From Mageeibacillus sp. UBA3708 (GTDB lineage Bacteria > Bacillota > Clostridia > Saccharofermentanales > Saccharofermentanaceae), in NCBI GenBank assembly GCA_002371375.1, contig DFIB01000088.1, positions 1 to 12,745 of the forward strand: a stretch of 12,745 nt of DNA. Direction: 5' to 3'. A model generated the notes under the pieces. It did not search any database, had not been told where the DNA came from, and saw only the letters and a program-made list of their open reading frames with translations. The translations under genes were made by a program, and so were the position numbers. The stretch's first letter is position 1. The number at the start of each line of letters is the position of its first letter. This document shows positions 6,630 to 12,745 of this stretch, one piece after another.

Positions 6630-9095
6630 ATGTTATACGATCCTGATGATAAGAATAAGAAGAACAAAGGCAATGACGAAGGCAAACTGCGCCATGCTGA
6701 CGAGGATAACAAGAGACTGACTGACGATGTCAAAGCAAATGAGAATTCTCTCTTTGGGAAGGAGCAGGAACCGCGTGATGATCACGGTCATGATTCTTTA
6801 TTTGACAGCAGTTTTGACGAAGATGATCTTGTATCATCCTCTTTTGCGATAAGCTTTAAGGCTAATGATCCGGGTTCGGTATCCGATATTCTGAAGGATG
6901 CTCCTGAGATCAAGCCTGTCACTTCATATGATTACGAGGATGATCTGGCAGACTTCGAATTTGATTCTTCAGTATCTGCATTCAAGCCACTGGGCGGAGG
7001 TAACAAGCCTTCTCACGTTAACAAACCTGAACCTAAGCCAGTGAATAACAAGTCAAAAATGGAACTTCCCAAAGATCCTTTCGAAGGGATCGATGATGTT
7101 CCCAAGCCCAAGTTCAATGACGAGGATGAAGATTTCCTCGCGATTGCAGGCATGGCATCGCCCAATGACGAGAAGGTCCTCCGATCAGGTGAGAATATTG
7201 ATTATGCTTCATCCGAGACCGGCACATCGAAGAGTGATTTTGCCAACAAGGACGGTAAAGTTGCTGAGGTCAAACAATCCGGCAAGATCGATTATGCAGA
7301 TTCCTCGATGGACAAGAAGAGCAGTCCTTTCGCGCATGCCAAGAAGCCTGAATCCCCCAAGCCCGAAGTCAGGCAGGAACCCGTCAAGACGGTCGATCCC
7401 CGTGACCGGAAGGTGCTTGATTCCGGTAAGGAACTTGATTATGCTGCATCTGCCAAGGACGAACCTAACAGTCCTTTTGCTCATTCCGGCAAGCCGGAGG
7501 CCCCCAAGGCAAAGAATATCGATATGCCCTCTGTCAAGAAGATCGAAGAGCCTGATGGAACTGATGTTATTCAGTCGTACGGCAAAGTTGTGTCCGGAGT
7601 TAATGCATTTAACAAGAACAAAACTCCCGGGAAGCAGGAACCCGTAAAGCCAATCAATCCCAATGACGAGAAAGTTCTCAATGCCGGCAAGGATCTCGAT
7701 TATGCATCCTCTTCTGCCGATGAGGCAAAGAGTACATTCGCTCATGCCGGCAAGCCGGAGGCTCCGAAGGCAAAGGATATCGATATGCCTTCCGTCAAGA
7801 AGATCGAAGAACCTGAAGGAACTGAGGTTATTCAGTCATACGGCAAGGTTGAGTCCGGGGTTAATGCATTCAGCAAGCGTAAAACTCCCGGTAAGCAGGA
7901 ACCTGCAAAGCCAATCGATCCAAATGATGAGAAGGTTCTAAATGCCGGCAAGGATCTCGACTATGCATCCTCTTCTGCCGATGAGGCAAAGAGTACATTT
8001 GCTCATGCCGATAAACCGGAGGATCCCAAACCGTCAGATATTGATATTCCTGATATCGAAGAACATAAGAGCGAGGGAGCTAAGCAGGAAGAAGCTGCAT
8101 CTGCAGCTCTGGCAGCGGCCGCAGCGGCTGTATCTGTCAAAGAATCCGCGAAGCCCTCTTCCCTCCCGAATACTCCTAATACCAGGCCTGCAGCAAGGCC
8201 TCCGGTTCCCGAGAAGCCTCTTACCTCTGACTCTGAATCCATTATTGAAAAACAAGCGTTAAGACCCGGTTCAACAGACAGCACCAAAGCAAGGACTGCA
8301 CCGAAGTCATCACACAGCAAGAATCCTTCCATAGAACCTGTATCACAGGTGAATTCCAAGAAGAAGCGCAAAGAGCCTAAGTCGAAGAAAGAGCCCGGCA
8401 AGGGCGGACTCATCACTCTCCTTATTGTGATAGTTGTCTTCATCGGCATATTTGTATTGCTGGATAATGCTGATAATATTGCGAAGCTGTTCGGCAAAGG
8501 TGACACTGTTACGACAGTTGATACTTCAGCAACAACAGGGACCGGAACTTCCGAGAGCATTACTTCGGCAACCGAGTCATCGGCCGGCACAACCGAATCT
8601 TCAGCTGTTCAGACTACCGAACCCACCACACAATCTACTACTGAAGCTACAACCGAGTCTACTACTGAAGCTACAACTGAAGCCACAACGGAGTCAACTA
8701 CCGAAGCTACTACTGAAGCTACGACTGAGTCAACTACCGATGCCACCACTCCTGCAACAGGCGGCGTTAAGGTAAAGCTTAAGGCGTCTCTTATCAACTT
8801 CAAGCAGACATCGAGCGGATTCAAATTTGATGTTGTACTTAAGAACGGTTCAAATAAGGACGCCAGCCTGTCAGCATCGCTGAAGAACCTGAAGATAACC
8901 CTCTACTCCTCCAACAAGATCAAGAATCTAACATCTGATGGCTTCACATTTACTCATTCAGGCTACACTTATACCTGCAAACCTATTGACAGGACGATCC
9001 CTGCAGGCACATCGGCCAAGATTACTATCAAGGTTACAACATCCGGCAAGCCCGCACATTTCGGGTACAACAGGGCAAAATTCAATTGGATGTAA
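6630..9095 (+). CDS. Repeat-rich single-pass membrane protein with external beta-rich domain, function unknown
   Basis: This 821-residue protein has no N-terminal signal peptide. Residues 1-590 are hydrophilic and probably disordered: a strongly acidic part (1-180), five copies of an IDYA...FAH...KPE motif (about 181-464) within 87-residue repeats, an alanine run (489-500) and a Pro/Ser-rich part. A basic cluster (KKKRKEPKSKK, 577-587) precedes the only membrane helix (593-611), which predicts the long N-terminal part inside and the C terminus outside. A Thr/Glu stalk (661-709) carries a C-terminal domain (711-821) of short beta-strand-like segments ending FGYNRAKFNWM, perhaps an Ig-like or carbohydrate-binding-like fold. 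There is no sorting motif and no enzyme signature. A link between a cytoplasmic partner and the cell surface is only an inference. The start is supported by GGGAG 6 bases upstream. It is a single-gene unit with its own promoter and terminator. Confidence 0.82.
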   Translation: MLYDPDDKNKKNKGNDEGKLRHADEDNKRLTDDVKANENSLFGKEQEPRDDHGHDSLFDSSFDEDDLVSSSFAISFKANDPGSVSDILKDAPEIKPVTSYDYEDDLADFEFDSSVSAFKPLGGGNKPSHVNKPEPKPVNNKSKMELPKDPFEGIDDVPKPKFNDEDEDFLAIAGMASPNDEKVLRSGENIDYASSETGTSKSDFANKDGKVAEVKQSGKIDYADSSMDKKSSPFAHAKKPESPKPEVRQEPVKTVDPRDRKVLDSGKELDYAASAKDEPNSPFAHSGKPEAPKAKNIDMPSVKKIEEPDGTDVIQSYGKVVSGVNAFNKNKTPGKQEPVKPINPNDEKVLNAGKDLDYASSSADEAKSTFAHAGKPEAPKAKDIDMPSVKKIEEPEGTEVIQSYGKVESGVNAFSKRKTPGKQEPAKPIDPNDEKVLNAGKDLDYASSSADEAKSTFAHADKPEDPKPSDIDIPDIEEHKSEGAKQEEAASAALAAAAAAVSVKESAKPSSLPNTPNTRPAARPPVPEKPLTSDSESIIEKQALRPGSTDSTKARTAPKSSHSKNPSIEPVSQVNSKKKRKEPKSKKEPGKGGLITLLIVIVVFIGIFVLLDNADNIAKLFGKGDTVTTVDTSATTGTGTSESITSATESSAGTTESSAVQTTEPTTQSTTEATTESTTEATTEATTESTTEATTEATTESTTDATTPATGGVKVKLKASLINFKQTSSGFKFDVVLKNGSNKDASLSASLKNLKITLYSSNKIKNLTSDGFTFTHSGYTYTCKPIDRTIPAGTSAKITIKVTTSGKPAHFGYNRAKFNWM
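7170..8045 (+). repeat. In-frame tandem repeats: 87-codon units and a 30-residue motif
   Basis: Two full 261-bp units (7395-7655 and 7656-7916) and a partial third (from 7917 to about 8045) encode residues 256-342, 343-429 and 430-472. Units two and three share a 38-base identical run in the DYASSSADEAKST segment, so the duplication is recent. A shorter motif, (S/A)GKxIDYAxS followed by FAHxxKPE, recurs five times, at about residues 181-210, 214-241, 259-290, 346-377 and 433-464. The two earliest copies are degenerate, which suggests stepwise expansion from a 30-residue seed. Confidence 0.9.
8610..8756 (+). repeat. Thr/Glu-rich stalk repeat (STTEATTEATTE)
   Basis: This encodes residues 661-709, mostly repeats of TTEATTE and STTEATTEATTE. 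Synonymous codons vary between copies (ACT, ACC, ACA; GAA, GAG). The low-complexity linker joins the membrane helix to the external domain and looks like a surface-protein stalk. Confidence 0.88.
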
Positions 9096-9120
9096 TTATT
9101 TAGCGGATACACTAAGCATC

Positions 9121-9156
9121 AATAAAGCTGTCTCATCCGGGACAGCTTTATTGTTT
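9121..9156 (+). terminator. Intrinsic terminator after the 821-residue protein gene
   Basis: A perfect 12-bp stem, AATAAAGCTGTC (9121-9132) with GACAGCTTTATT (9141-9152), has an 8-nt loop and a T-rich tail (TTTATTGTTT). It lies 25 bp after the stop codon. The A/T-rich stem base could let it work in both directions, so it may also stop read-through from prfB. Confidence 0.85.
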
Positions 9157-9179
9157 GATAGTGCATACGTATACAATTA

Positions 9180-9303
9180 TTTCCGCAGAAAACAGGCCTT
9201 TCTTCCGCAGAAATTGCGGAAGAAATCTGAAATCTTGCGGATTCCGCAAGAATCTGAAAACTTTCCGCAATTTCTTCGGAAAAATCCTCAAATCTTGCGG
9301 AAA
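9180..9303. repeat. Cluster of TTCCGCA/TGCGGAA palindromes between convergent genes
   Basis: In 124 bp there are four copies of TTCCGCA (at 9181, 9203, 9242 and 9263) and three exact plus one degenerate copy of its complement (9215, 9236, 9296; about 9276). They form an 11-bp stem with a 5-nt loop (9199-9209 with 9215-9225), a near-perfect 19-bp palindrome (9233-9251), a 6-bp hairpin (9262-9267 with 9277-9282), and outer arms TTTCCGCA (9180-9187) and TGCGGAAA (9296-9303) that could close the whole set. Many neighbouring copies are 21-22 bp apart. No gene is evident. The function is unknown; a REP-like element, protein-binding array or structured 3' end are all possible. Confidence 0.8.
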
Positions 9304-9334
9304 CATACTCCCACAGATTCCGTGAAGAGACGGT

Positions 9335-10444
9335 TTATTTCTCGATCTTCATCCCGGAAAGGAATGCATTGATGAATCCGTCAAGATTACCATCCATAAC
9401 AGAATCAACATCAACAACCTCGTAACCCGTTCTATGATCCTTAACCATCGTATAAGGGCAGAATACATAAGACCTTATCTGTGAACCCCAGGCGATATCC
9501 ATCTGATTGCCTTTGAGGTCGTCTATCTTCTCCATCTGTGCAGCCTGAGCAAGAGCATAGAGCTTTGCCTTGAGCATCTTCATACATGTCTCTCTGTTCT
9601 GCACCTGCGATCTCTCTGACTGGCAGGCAACAACAACGCCGGTAGGTTCGTGAGTCATACGGACAGCCGTATCGGTCTTATTGATGTGCTGGCCGCCTTT
9701 ACCCGTTGCTCTGTAAGTATCAACGCGGACATCCTTCATATCGATCTTGATATCGATAGTATCATCAAGTTCAGGCATAACTTCGCACGAAGCAAACGAC
9801 GTATGTCTTCTTCCGGAGGAATCGAAAGGCGATATCCTTACGAGACGGTGCACGCCCATCTCTGACCTAAGGAATCCGTATGCATTCTCTCCGGATATCA
9901 TTACCGAACAGCTCTTTATGCCGGCAACATCACCCTCAAGATATTCGAGTTCCTTTGTCTCATAACCGTGAGCCTCAGCCCATCTCAGATACATACGGTA
10001 GAGCATGGACACCCAGTCCTGTGCTTCTGTTCCGCCGGCACCTGCATTAAGTGTCAATATCGCATTATTCTTATCAAATTCCTGAGTCAGCAGCGTCTCA
10101 AGGCGCATCTTCTCGAAGTCTGCCTTGAGCGTATCCAGACCGGACTTCAACTCATCCAATGAATCTATATCCTCTTCCTCATTGGCAAGCTCGCAAAGAG
10201 CAAGCAGGTCTTCCCTGCTGTTATGAAGGTCATTGAACCCGTCAACCTTCTTCTGAAGTCTTGCCAAATTGGTCTGAAGACTCTGAGCCTTATCAACATC
10301 ATCCCAGAATCCGGGTTCCTGAGTTCTGGCTTCAAGTTCGCTTATCTGCGTCTTCACATGGTCGATGTGGAGTGACTCCTTAAGCGTCATTATAGGCTCT
10401 TCAAGAGCTTCAAGTTCCAAGCGGATGTTATCAAATTCGAGCAT
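9335..10444 (-). CDS. prfB: Peptide chain release factor 2 (RF2), without programmed frameshift
   Basis: The 369-residue protein is a full-length class I release factor. The N-terminal helical domain spans about 1-110. The AGAGGTEA motif (134-141), the SPF anticodon-like tripeptide (205-207) and the GGQ motif (250-252, in TGKGGQHINKTDTA) are all present. SPF marks RF2, which reads UGA and UAA in the ribosomal A site and triggers hydrolysis of peptidyl-tRNA through GGQ. In many bacteria prfB contains an in-frame UGA near codon 26 and a +1 frameshift controls it. Here the frame is continuous (LKESLHID at that place), so this autoregulation is absent. The ATG at 10444 shares one base with the aminotransferase stop (TAATG), so translation is probably coupled. 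The gene is last in the Lrp-aminotransferase-prfB operon. Confidence 0.97.
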   Translation of the reverse strand: MLEFDNIRLELEALEEPIMTLKESLHIDHVKTQISELEARTQEPGFWDDVDKAQSLQTNLARLQKKVDGFNDLHNSREDLLALCELANEEEDIDSLDELKSGLDTLKADFEKMRLETLLTQEFDKNNAILTLNAGAGGTEAQDWVSMLYRMYLRWAEAHGYETKELEYLEGDVAGIKSCSVMISGENAYGFLRSEMGVHRLVRISPFDSSGRRHTSFASCEVMPELDDTIDIKIDMKDVRVDTYRATGKGGQHINKTDTAVRMTHEPTGVVVACQSERSQVQNRETCMKMLKAKLYALAQAAQMEKIDDLKGNQMDIAWGSQIRSYVFCPYTMVKDHRTGYEVVDVDSVMDGNLDGFINAFLSGMKIEK

Positions 10445-11634
10445 TATCCGTTACCTTTCTTAATATCATCAACGAATTCCTTAAGCCTTACCATTGCTTC
10501 CTTAATGTTGTCAATGGAGGCGGCATAACTGATCCTGACATGATTCTCTCCGCACTCACCGAAAGCCTTGCCCGGCACGATCGCCACCTTCTTCTCAAGC
10601 AGGAACTTCTCACAGAACTCGTCTGACTTCATTCCAAGTCCTTCGATAGACGGGAATGCATAGAAAGCACCATATGGCGTAAAGCATCTGAGTCCGGCAT
10701 CGGCAAGCCCCTTGAGCAGAACTCTTCTTCTGTGGTTGTACTCATTACGCATCTCTTCGATCGCCGGATCACCATTGATGGCTGCTTCTATTACAGCAAA
10801 CTGTGACGTTGAAGGTGAGCTCATGATGCAGTATTGATGTATCTTGGTCATTGCTGCAATTATGGACTTGGGCCCTACACAATACCCGATCCTCCAGCCT
10901 GTCATTGCATATGACTTTGAGAACCCGTTGATCATGACTGTTCTGTCGGCAAGTTCCGGGAACTGTATAAGAGATGCCGGTCTATCACTGAGATAATTAA
11001 GCTCACAATACAGTTCATCAGATATGATCACGATATCAGGGTGCTTAACAAGAACATCTCTTATTGCACTGAGGTCTTCATGTGTCATCACGGCGCCGGT
11101 GGGGTTGCTGGGATAACCGAGAATAAGATATTTTGTCTTATCCGTTATGGCAGACTCCAGCTCCTCAGGCATGAGCTTATAGTCATTCTCTTCTTTGGTG
11201 GAGATCACAACCGGAACTCCGTGAGCAAACATGACCGTGGCCTTGTAAGCTACAAAGCACGGCTCGACTATTATGACTTCGTCCCCCGGATTGATAAGTG
11301 CACGGGCAACAAGATCAAGGCCTTCACTTCCGCCGACTGTGATGAGTATCTGTGACTTAGGGTCATATGATACCGAATATCTTCTGCTGACATAATTACA
11401 GATCGCTTTCCTGGCTTCAATATATCCGGAATTAGGAGAATAATGCGTATATCCGTCTCTCAATGAATTGATGCCCGCCTCACGTATGCTCCAGGGAGTT
11501 ACAAAGTCAGGTTCGCCTATAGACAATGAGATAACATTACCCTTCATCTCATTGGCAAGATCAAAGAAACGTCTGATCGCAGATGGCGGAACCAGATTTA
11601 CAACATCAGAGATCTTATCGGTAATATCGCTCAT
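10444..11634 (-). CDS. Class I/II PLP-dependent aminotransferase (aspartate aminotransferase-like)
   Basis: The 396-residue cytoplasmic enzyme shows the fold type I aminotransferase pattern: SIGEPDF near the N terminus (38-44), the GGSEGLDL loop for phosphate contact (101-108), YPSNPTG with Asn177, SDELY with Asp206 that holds the pyridine nitrogen, SKSYAMTGWRIG with the PLP lysine Lys240 and Arg248, and HVRISYA with Arg367 for the substrate carboxylate. It resembles the AspC/PatA/Aro8 subgroup of Firmicutes. It would move amino groups between an amino acid and 2-oxoglutarate; whether the donor is aspartate, an aromatic amino acid or alanine cannot be told. Its ATG overlaps the stop of the Lrp-family gene (ATGA), which suggests regulation by or with that regulator. 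Confidence 0.92.
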   Translation of the reverse strand: MSDITDKISDVVNLVPPSAIRRFFDLANEMKGNVISLSIGEPDFVTPWSIREAGINSLRDGYTHYSPNSGYIEARKAICNYVSRRYSVSYDPKSQILITVGGSEGLDLVARALINPGDEVIIVEPCFVAYKATVMFAHGVPVVISTKEENDYKLMPEELESAITDKTKYLILGYPSNPTGAVMTHEDLSAIRDVLVKHPDIVIISDELYCELNYLSDRPASLIQFPELADRTVMINGFSKSYAMTGWRIGYCVGPKSIIAAMTKIHQYCIMSSPSTSQFAVIEAAINGDPAIEEMRNEYNHRRRVLLKGLADAGLRCFTPYGAFYAFPSIEGLGMKSDEFCEKFLLEKKVAIVPGKAFGECGENHVRISYAASIDNIKEAMVRLKEFVDDIKKGNG

Positions 11635-12119
11635 AATATAACTGCCTGCCTGTCATCAGAATCCTGTGCATCGAACATGATACCGTTAGCTTTGTATTTC
11701 TTGAGTATAAAGTGTGTCGTCGTAGACAGAACGCCTTCCTGTGTAGCGATCTTCTGGTTGACGAAGTTAGCAATATCTCTGAGGCTCTTATCCTCATAGA
11801 TGACCATGAGATCGAATCCGCCGGACATAAGGTAGCATGCTGACACCTTGTCATATTTGCTCAGGATATTGGCAACCTGGTCATATCCCTTGCCCTTTGT
11901 AGGTGCGATCCTTACCTCGATCATTCCTATGCAGTGCTCGGGAAGCTGCCTCTCCCAGTTAATATTAGTCGTATATCCGAGGATTATCTTCTCGTCTTCG
12001 AGATATTTGATCTCTTTTGCCAATTCTTCTTCGGTAACACCGAGTCTGACAGCCATATCCTCATAGGTCAGTCTGGCATCATTCTCGATCATTCTCAACA
12101 ATTCGATGTGGTCAATCAT
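11631..12119 (-). CDS. Lrp/AsnC family transcriptional regulator
   Basis: The 162-residue protein has an N-terminal winged helix-turn-helix (about 4-50: LLRMIENDARLTYEDMAVRLGVTEEE, then IKYLEDEKIILGYT) and a C-terminal RAM ligand-binding domain (about 64-140), including the SGGFDLMVIYE strand. Members assemble as dimers to octamers and respond to amino acids. The first gene of an operon with an aminotransferase, it probably senses an amino acid made or used by that enzyme. The start at 12119 follows AGAGGTGA with good spacing. Its stop overlaps the next ATG by 4 bp. Confidence 0.92.
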   Translation of the reverse strand: MIDHIELLRMIENDARLTYEDMAVRLGVTEEELAKEIKYLEDEKIILGYTTNINWERQLPEHCIGMIEVRIAPTKGKGYDQVANILSKYDKVSACYLMSGGFDLMVIYEDKSLRDIANFVNQKIATQEGVLSTTTHFILKKYKANGIMFDAQDSDDRQAVIL

Positions 12120-12137
12120 GTTAATTCACCTCTTGAT

Positions 12138-12186
12138 AATATAAAAACTCACCCGCAACATAGAATTATACTATGTTATGGGTGAG
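12138..12186 (-). terminator. Intrinsic terminator of the malic enzyme gene
   Basis: On the minus strand CTCACCC (12180-12186) pairs with GGGTGAG (12148-12154), and inside it AACATAG (12171-12177) pairs with CTATGTT (12157-12163) around a 7-nt loop, with a 2-nt internal mismatch. A T-rich tail (TTTTTATATT) follows. It begins 16 bp after the malic enzyme stop. Confidence 0.85.
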
Positions 12187-12194
12187 ATAGTAAA
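12165..12194 (-). promoter_or_regulatory. Possible promoter of the Lrp-aminotransferase-prfB operon inside the terminator
   Basis: TATAAT on the minus strand (12165-12170) lies in the loop of the malic enzyme terminator. A partial -35 (TTTACT, 12189-12194) is 18 bp upstream. Transcription would start near 12158, within the hairpin, so the new transcript would lack the full stem. It is the only strong -10 in the short gap. Confidence 0.45.
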
Positions 12195-12202
12195 CTATTT
12201 TG

Positions 12203-12745
12203 TCAGATGCGTGCTACGCCTGAATCTCTTGCAGCCTGAGCAACAGCAGCAGCAACTGTTTTGCCGACTCTCGGATCGAAAGCATCCGGAAGGATCTTCT
12301 CAGGATTGAGTTCCTCATCAGATACGAGAGAAGCGATTGCATTAGCAGCAGCGATCTTCATCTCATCGTTGATATCTGAAGCTCTTACATCGAGAGCACC
12401 TCTGAAGATACCCGGGAAAGCAAGAACGTTATTAACCTGATTCGGGAAATCAGACCTTCCTGTTGCCATAACCGCAACGCCGGCCTTCTTAGCTTCATCG
12501 GGAAGGATCTCAGGTGTGGGGTTGGCACATGCAAATACGATAGGATCCTTTGCCATTGTAGCAACCATGTCAGCTGTCAGAACACCCGGAGCGGATACAC
12601 CGATAAATACATCTGCACCAACGATAACGTCTGCAAGCGAGCCTGACTTCTTATCGGGGTTAGTAATCTTAGCCATCTCTTCCTTTGCAGGATTGAGGCC
12701 GTCACGTCCGTCATAGATCGCACCCTTACGGTCGCAGAGGATAAC
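12203..12745 (-). CDS. NAD(P)-dependent malic enzyme, C-terminal 180 residues (start lies beyond the right edge)
   Basis: The frame is open to the right edge. The 180 visible residues start VILCDRKGAIYDGRDGLNP and continue through DVIVGADVFIGVSAPGVLT, FACANPTPEILP, TGRSDFPNQVNNVLAFPGIF and RGALDVRASDIN. These are the conserved NAD-binding domain segments of the short bacterial malic enzymes (YtsJ/MaeA-like, about 400 residues in full). The enzyme decarboxylates malate to pyruvate and yields NADH or NADPH. The cofactor and the first catalytic domain cannot be judged here. A methionine codon at 12676 is internal and not the start. The gene ends at the strong terminator at 12138-12186. Confidence 0.94.
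   Translation of the reverse strand, partial: VILCDRKGAIYDGRDGLNPAKEEMAKITNPDKKSGSLADVIVGADVFIGVSAPGVLTADMVATMAKDPIVFACANPTPEILPDEAKKAGVAVMATGRSDFPNQVNNVLAFPGIFRGALDVRASDINDEMKIAAANAIASLVSDEELNPEKILPDAFDPRVGKTVAAAVAQAARDSGVARI

Noticed and set aside
7209..7745. Leftward open frame of 178 codons opposite the repeats
   Set aside because: It mirrors the codon pattern of the real rightward gene, has no start signals, and its sequence resembles no protein family.
7395..8045. Regular repeats that might suggest a CRISPR array
   Set aside because: The repeats are 261 bp long, in frame, without unique spacers, and encode a continuous repetitive protein.
8938..9372. Rightward open frame of 144 codons through the palindrome cluster
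   Set aside because: It starts within the 821-residue protein gene, crosses its terminator and runs into prfB. Its LRK/ILR-like residues simply reflect the palindromic DNA. It has no ribosome binding site.
10340..10400. Programmed +1 frameshift in prfB
   Set aside because: The reading frame is open from the ATG at 10444 to the stop without an in-frame TGA, so no shift is needed.

Overview
The window looks like chromosomal DNA from an anaerobic Firmicute, most likely a clostridial (Oscillospiraceae-like) bacterium. The reasons are sigma-A type promoters, strong AGGAGG-type ribosome binding sites, compact operons with ATGA and TAATG overlaps, and the protein families present. The taxon is an inference. 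The gene set is mostly ordinary chromosome (asd, Xer-type recombinase, initiator tRNA, prfB, Lrp-family regulator, PLP aminotransferase, malic enzyme). I see no prophage, insertion sequence or CRISPR array.

Layout. At 1-280 (-) is the start of asd, with a good promoter. Divergent from it is a tyrosine recombinase of the XerC/XerD type (412-1386, +). It converges with only 2 bp between stop codons on a leftward block of three membrane-protein genes, read right to left: a sodium:neurotransmitter-symporter family amino acid transporter (4887-6263), an 867-residue protein joining two Cache-like extracytoplasmic sensor regions to a 12-helix MFS-like domain (2221-4824), and a translationally coupled 279-residue single-pass membrane protein with a proline/glycine/glutamate-rich tail (1389-2228). 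Upstream of this block, on the same strand, are tRNA-Leu(UAA) and the initiator tRNA-fMet, with a consensus promoter and a terminator-like hairpin that lies directly before the transporter start.

The rightward gene at 6630-9095 encodes an 821-residue protein of unknown function. It has a long repetitive cytoplasmic region, one membrane helix, a Thr/Glu-rich stalk and a small external beta-rich domain. It ends at a perfect 12-bp-stem terminator. The 182 bp that follow hold an unusual cluster of TTCCGCA/TGCGGAA palindromes that could fold into a four-way-junction-like structure.

The right part is a tight leftward operon: Lrp/AsnC-type regulator (11631-12119), class I aminotransferase (10444-11634) and peptide chain release factor 2, prfB (9335-10444), all with overlapping stop and start codons. 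The prfB lacks the usual programmed frameshift. Upstream is the C-terminal part of a malic enzyme (12203-12745), separated by a strong terminator whose loop contains a TATAAT that may be the -10 box of the next operon.

The points most worth a second look are the sensor-MFS fusion with its coupled partner, the palindrome cluster at 9180-9303, and the repeat-bearing 821-residue membrane protein.
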